The position numbers and the translations under genes are program-made. The notes under the pieces are model-generated. The model was given only the letters and a program-made list of their open reading frames with translations, was not told the DNA's origin and made no database searches. This document shows, piece after piece, positions 6,079 through 8,628 of a DNA stretch of 8,628 bases (within the stretch, counting starts at the first letter, position 1; the number at the start of each line of letters is the position of its first letter). Source of the DNA: CAYSAA01 sp964428905 (GTDB lineage: Bacteria; Atribacterota; Phoenicimicrobiia; Phoenicimicrobiales; Stramentimicrobiaceae). The stretch is from contig CAYSAA010000212.1 of assembly GCA_964428905.1 (NCBI GenBank), positions 1 to 8,628 of the forward strand, read 5' to 3'.

Positions 6079-6141
6079 TCGTTGGTCGTTGGTATTTAGT
6101 TTTTAGTAAAATAGTTGCAAGATGTAAGATGCAAGTTAAGA
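6079..6141. repeat. Heptamer-register mosaic repeat, about nine units
   Basis: Nine consecutive 7-base units keep one phase while the unit sequence drifts: TCGTTGG twice (6079, 6086), TATTTAG (6093), TTTTTAG (6100), TAAAATA (6107), GTTGCAA (6114), GATGTAA (6121), GATGCAA (6128) and GTTAAGA (6135). Neighbouring units resemble each other more than distant ones. Weaker relatives such as TTGGTCA and TGCGTCA suggest the tract may begin near 6052. Confidence 0.65.
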
Positions 6142-6223
6142 AATAGATACAAATATAATTACTGGGGATAATTGGATAAGATTGCTTCACTCCCATTGAT
6201 AATTCATTTGGTTTGGAATTTTG

Positions 6224-7033
6224 CTATCTGGAAGAAAAATATAATTCTAAATCTTCTTTAGCATCGTCAAAACCCAAACCTTGAAAAACCAAAAAATCTC
6301 TAACGGTTATGTTCTTGTCTTTAGGGACATCTGTTCCCAATATCTCTTTGAAAGCATCTTCGTTCATCCCCATTGAAAACAAATCGGCAATAGTAGTATT
6401 ACCGGTAAGGGAAAATGCTGTACTATCTTCTTGGATTATCATCAGCTTATCTTTTTTAATAGTATCCAGATTAAATACATGTTCTTTCCAATAACTCTCT
6501 TGCTCCGAAGTCAGTCTGTTATGCTCAATAAGATATTCAACTGCTCCTTCAGGTAAGTAAAAAGTTTCCTCTGAATTATAAGGTGAATTAGTGTAAAGAG
6601 AGGTAAATACTTTAACGGTATCAGTTTCTATGTGGTATGTTTCTCCGTCTATTTCATAAGATTCATAAATATCTTTTAAATCTCTTAACCTAAAGGTTGT
6701 AGGATTTATATCTTCATTCAAACCAAAAGATTTAATAATAGCATTTGAGGGTATTTGATAAATATTTTCCAATTCAACCAGTGTAAACGAACCTCTTATC
6801 TCATTAACATCATATATTTCTCCGCTTAATTTTTCCTGAACCTGTAATTCATTATTTTCGCTGATAGCTACTGATTGAGTAGAAATTGTTGAGGTATTTT
6901 TGCCCCTTCCGGGAGAAGAACCCTGTGCTGAAGAACGCGTCGTATTAAATAAGCCCATTTGACTGGTTAGCCAAATTCCGCCTCCTAGAATCAATACAAC
7001 AATAATAAAAATATGAACATTCTTAAATTTCAT
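6224..7033 (-). CDS. Membrane-anchored protein with two copies of a small helical motif; partner of NapH-like protein
   Basis: A 269-residue protein of no named family that I can assign with certainty. Numbered from the ATG at 7033, residues 6-24 form one N-terminal membrane anchor, followed by a low-complexity Ser/Thr/Gly/Gln linker (about 31-60). The rest is then probably outside the cytoplasm. Two stretches look like copies of one helical unit: 79-123 (IRGSFTLVELENIYQIPSN and on, with FGLNEDINPTTFRLRDL) and 209-255 (LTGNTTIADLFSMGMNED and on, with DVPKDKNITVRDF). Both follow the pattern [small-G-x-x-T-hydrophobic] - helix - [D/N-x-x-T-hydrophobic-R-D-hydrophobic]. From memory, similar units occur next to or fused with 4Fe-4S/NapH-type proteins, where their role is unknown. 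There are no cysteines, so it carries no iron-sulfur cluster itself. ATG 7033 is preferred over an in-frame GTG at 7042 because GGGGTGG lies at proper spacing before the ATG. Confidence 0.7.
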   Translation of the reverse strand: MKFKNVHIFIIVVLILGGGIWLTSQMGLFNTTRSSAQGSSPGRGKNTSTISTQSVAISENNELQVQEKLSGEIYDVNEIRGSFTLVELENIYQIPSNAIIKSFGLNEDINPTTFRLRDLKDIYESYEIDGETYHIETDTVKVFTSLYTNSPYNSEETFYLPEGAVEYLIEHNRLTSEQESYWKEHVFNLDTIKKDKLMIIQEDSTAFSLTGNTTIADLFSMGMNEDAFKEILGTDVPKDKNITVRDFLVFQGLGFDDAKEDLELYFSSR

Positions 7034-7050
7034 TTTATCCACCCCAAATA

Positions 7051-7893
7051 TTATTTTTTACTATCTTTTTTCTTTAAAAACGTTAAATGCAAAGTATCAT
7101 TAACAGGGCAAGCGATTTCATCAGTACATAATAGACATGATATGCATTGATGATCTCTGATTACTTCCTTATTTGCTACTTTGATATTCATAGGACATAT
7201 GTTATCGCACTTTTTACATTGAATACAGGTATTATTGTTTCTTTTTAATTGAACAAACCTGAATATATTAAATATTCCCAGTAATGCTCCCAAGGGACAA
7301 AGATATTTACACCAGGGGCGTTCGACAAATAGTGAACCGATAAAAATTAATCCCAGTAAAATCAATGCCGAAAGTGCCACTTCATTGGACCAGAAATTAA
7401 ATAAAGAAAAATAAGGGCAATAATCCTGAAATACCAGCCTAAGCTCCCTAGCCGTTAATATAATTATTAGAATAAGTACTATATATCGTAAATAACGCAG
7501 CCAGATATCAATTTTAAAAGGAATAAATCGATTGTATTTTTTTGGAAATATCTTTTTTCCTATTTTACCTATAAATTCCTGCACTGTTCCGATAGGACAA
7601 ACCCAACCACAGAATACCGGACCAAAAAACAGGCTTAGCAGTAATACTAGCCACATAAGAGTAAATGATGATTGATGGATTTGTCTTATAAAGGTACCTT
7701 GAGTGAAATATTGATACAAACTAACGACTCCTCCAAAAGGACAAAGTGAATGCAATGTAGAAGAACCAACCGGAATTGGGGCTAGCCCTTGAGTGAGACG
7801 ATAACGATTATAGCTTATTAATACAATCAATAATAAAAACAGTGTTTGTAAAATAATCCGAAACCAATAACTCTTATTTTTCTTTTTTGGCAT
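7051..7893 (-). CDS. 4Fe-4S polyferredoxin membrane protein, NapH/NosR-C/CcoG-like
   Basis: A polytopic membrane protein (280 residues from ATG 7893) of the NapH-like group, which moves electrons between the quinone pool or a membrane donor and outside partners. Four hydrophobic helices lie at about 12-29, 77-94, 134-148 and 172-189. Family CP motifs are present: LCPFGG (C51), FCGWVCPIG (C95, C99), YCPYF (C159) and WCKYLCPLG (C195, C199). The C-terminus has two 4Fe-4S motifs, CIQCKKCDNICP (C223, C226, C229, C233) and CISCLLCTDEIACP (C250, C253, C256, C262); the second has a wider last gap. No reductase gene lies beside it, so the terminal acceptor is unknown. The next gene starts 17 bases after its stop and is probably cotranscribed. 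In-frame starts also exist at 7914 (ATG) and 7917 (TTG). I favour 7893 because AAGGAG precedes it, although its spacing of 12 is long. Confidence 0.9.
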   Translation of the reverse strand: MPKKKNKSYWFRIILQTLFLLLIVLISYNRYRLTQGLAPIPVGSSTLHSLCPFGGVVSLYQYFTQGTFIRQIHQSSFTLMWLVLLLSLFFGPVFCGWVCPIGTVQEFIGKIGKKIFPKKYNRFIPFKIDIWLRYLRYIVLILIIILTARELRLVFQDYCPYFSLFNFWSNEVALSALILLGLIFIGSLFVERPWCKYLCPLGALLGIFNIFRFVQLKRNNNTCIQCKKCDNICPMNIKVANKEVIRDHQCISCLLCTDEIACPVNDTLHLTFLKKKDSKK

Positions 7894-7981
7894 GCCAGCA
7901 CAATGCTCCTTCATCAATTTTATTTATATTTTTCTTTATTAGATTAAAAACTTTTAACTTTATTTAATAACAAATTGTACG

Positions 7982-8032
7982 TAAAAATCGCACCCGCATA
8001 GCGGATGGCTTTAAGAACCCCTAAGAGAGGTT
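7982..8032 (-). promoter_or_regulatory. Two-hairpin leader upstream of the NapH-like gene
   Basis: In the predicted 5' leader (minus strand) a hairpin at 8032-8016 (AACCTC with GGGGTT, five-base loop) is followed by a second at 8006-7992 (ATCCGC with GCGGGT, loop TAT). Five bases later comes a run of five T. This segment is clearly richer in G and C than its surroundings. It could be an attenuator or a small riboswitch-like element, but it matches no class that I can name. An alternative is a weak terminator of an upstream transcript. Confidence 0.4.
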
Positions 8033-8089
8033 TAACTTTTTATCGCTTTTTAGCTTTTTTCTTTCGTTTTTTTTATTTAACCTTTAGCT

Positions 8090-8118
8090 ATAATATTTCT
8101 AAGCAATAGTACTTCCAA
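8090..8118 (-). promoter_or_regulatory. Candidate sigma-70-type promoter for the NapH-like operon
   Basis: Read on the minus strand, TTGGAA (8118-8113), a 17-base spacer and TATTAT (8095-8090) give a good housekeeping promoter (4/6 and 5/6 matches). The start would be near 8083, leaving a leader of about 170-190 bases that contains the two hairpins. The region is very AT-rich, so other promoter matches are possible. Confidence 0.5.
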
Positions 8119-8350
8119 CTTTGGACTTCAGGAAAAAAATGTCATCTAGCTAATCTTCGTTTTTTTTGGTTAAATAAATACTAAGCTTGCATTTATTAAT
8201 ACGCATCAAAGATTGTATTTCTTTCGTTTTTAAAATAAAAATATTATAAATTTTGGAAAGAAATTATTTCTGCATAAGCAAAGGAGCAATAAAGGATGTG
8301 TGGTTGGCATTTATTGAAGCCCTTCAAAGATACAATTAGAGAGACAGATG
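8119..8350. other. AT-rich intergenic stretch, no gene supported
   Basis: No coding frame of convincing quality. The 14-base string TTTCTTTCGTTTTT occurs at 8218-8231 and again at 8058-8071, 160 bases apart, with a similar CTTCGTTTTTTTT near 8155. A small inverted repeat (TTGAAG, CC, CTTCAA) lies at 8313-8326. No U-tracted terminator hairpin follows the dipeptidase stop. Confidence 0.5.
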
Positions 8351-8628
8351 TTAATATTTATGCTTCCACCTGAGTTCAGGAGAGGCTACACCATAAAAAG
8401 CGCTTTTCTTATTGGTAATATATGCCCATGACTGATTGCCGAAGTCATAGTGCCACCATTCGTAGGGATAATTCGTAAATCCGACATGAACTAAGCTATG
8501 ATATAATAATCTTCGATTCTGTAATATTGATTTTTCTTTTTCTGTTAATTCCCTCTTTATTTTTTCTTTTTCATAATAATCAGAATGAGCTTCTTCCCTG
8601 GTATCATCAAATTCGGTTCCCATGTCCA
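8351..8628 (-). CDS. D-alanyl-D-alanine dipeptidase (VanX/DdpX family), C-terminal part, cut by window edge
   Basis: The last 92 or so residues of a peptidase M15D-type zinc dipeptidase that cleaves D-Ala-D-Ala. The frame runs through the right edge, so the methionine at 8623 is internal: the sequence reads DMGTEFDD, which matches the conserved DMGTxFDE block of VanX. Counting from that methionine, EWWHYDFGNQSWA (55-67) holds the catalytic glutamate (E55) and the zinc-ligand histidine (H58). The other zinc ligands (SxHxxGxAxD) lie outside the window. Outside vancomycin-resistance clusters these enzymes are usually used for cell-wall dipeptide turnover; no vanHA-type partners are visible here. 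The gene ends with TAA at 8353-8351 and is followed by a 430-base gap, so it is probably not in the same operon as the NapH-like gene. Confidence 0.9.
   Translation of the reverse strand, partial: DMGTEFDDTREEAHSDYYEKEKIKRELTEKEKSILQNRRLLYHSLVHVGFTNYPYEWWHYDFGNQSWAYITNKKSAFYGVASPELRWKHKY

Larger units (their letters stand above)
5609..6223. other. Long intergenic region with simple repeats, no gene seen
   Basis: About 615 bases with no supportable coding frame on either strand. It holds two heptamer-register repeat mosaics, a 9-bp and a 12-bp tandem repeat (listed separately), and a short GGATAA direct repeat at about 6165-6178. No convincing terminator or RNA gene was found. The rest is AT-rich and featureless. 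Confidence 0.6.

Noticed and set aside
5609..6223. CRISPR array in the long gap
   Set aside because: The repeats are 7, 9 or 12 bases, directly adjacent, with no spacer structure and no cas genes.
7034..7042. GTG start at 7042 for the two-motif protein
   Set aside because: The GGGGTGG ribosome site overlaps this codon and is correctly spaced for the ATG at 7033 instead.
8296..8373. Plus-strand 25-codon ORF with AAAGGAG upstream
   Set aside because: The ribosome site looks good, but the ORF is very short, overlaps the dipeptidase 3' end in antisense and has no recognisable feature.
8351..8628. Part of a vancomycin-resistance operon
   Set aside because: Only a VanX-type dipeptidase fragment is visible, with no VanH or VanA-type genes; such dipeptidases also occur alone in cell-wall recycling.

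Overview
AT-rich bacterial DNA in which every supported gene lies on the minus strand, so transcription runs from right to left. No rRNA, tRNA, CRISPR array or complete insertion sequence is visible. The solute-binding protein has a plain AxA-type signal peptide and no lipobox cysteine. Together with a ROK regulator, a GH32-like glycosidase and a ferredoxin-type membrane protein, this suggests an anaerobic diderm (Atribacterota, Thermotogota or Halanaerobiales-like). That placement is inference only; no marker gene is present.

Right part (about 7000-8628): the 3' end of a VanX/DdpX-type D-Ala-D-Ala dipeptidase enters from the right edge. A 430-base gap follows, holding a good minus-strand promoter and a leader with two small hairpins. 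Then come a NapH-like polyferredoxin membrane protein and an anchored protein carrying two copies of a small helical motif; these two probably form one transcription unit.

Middle (5551-6223): about 670 bases without a gene. It holds a perfect 33-bp palindrome just upstream of the ROK gene and several simple-sequence tracts. The most striking are two mosaics built in 7-bp register, in which the unit sequence drifts while the phase is kept.

Left-centre (739-5550): a sugar uptake and hydrolysis cluster in the order ROK regulator (only its N-terminal 151 residues) - periplasmic binding protein - MalF-type permease - MalG-type permease - GH32-like glycosidase. The two permease genes are one base apart. 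A strong stem-loop separates the binding-protein gene from the permeases, as in many sugar ABC operons. No ATPase gene is present, so the transporter must borrow one encoded elsewhere. The likely scheme is that an oligosaccharide is bound outside, imported, and cut in the cytoplasm by the GH32-like enzyme.

Left end (1-738): a short DUF3795-like cysteine-rich protein whose end looks abnormal, a 58-codon ORF with a CPKC knuckle in the same frame just upstream of it, and a short REP-like motif. A second protein-like frame runs off the left edge. This end looks partly decayed.
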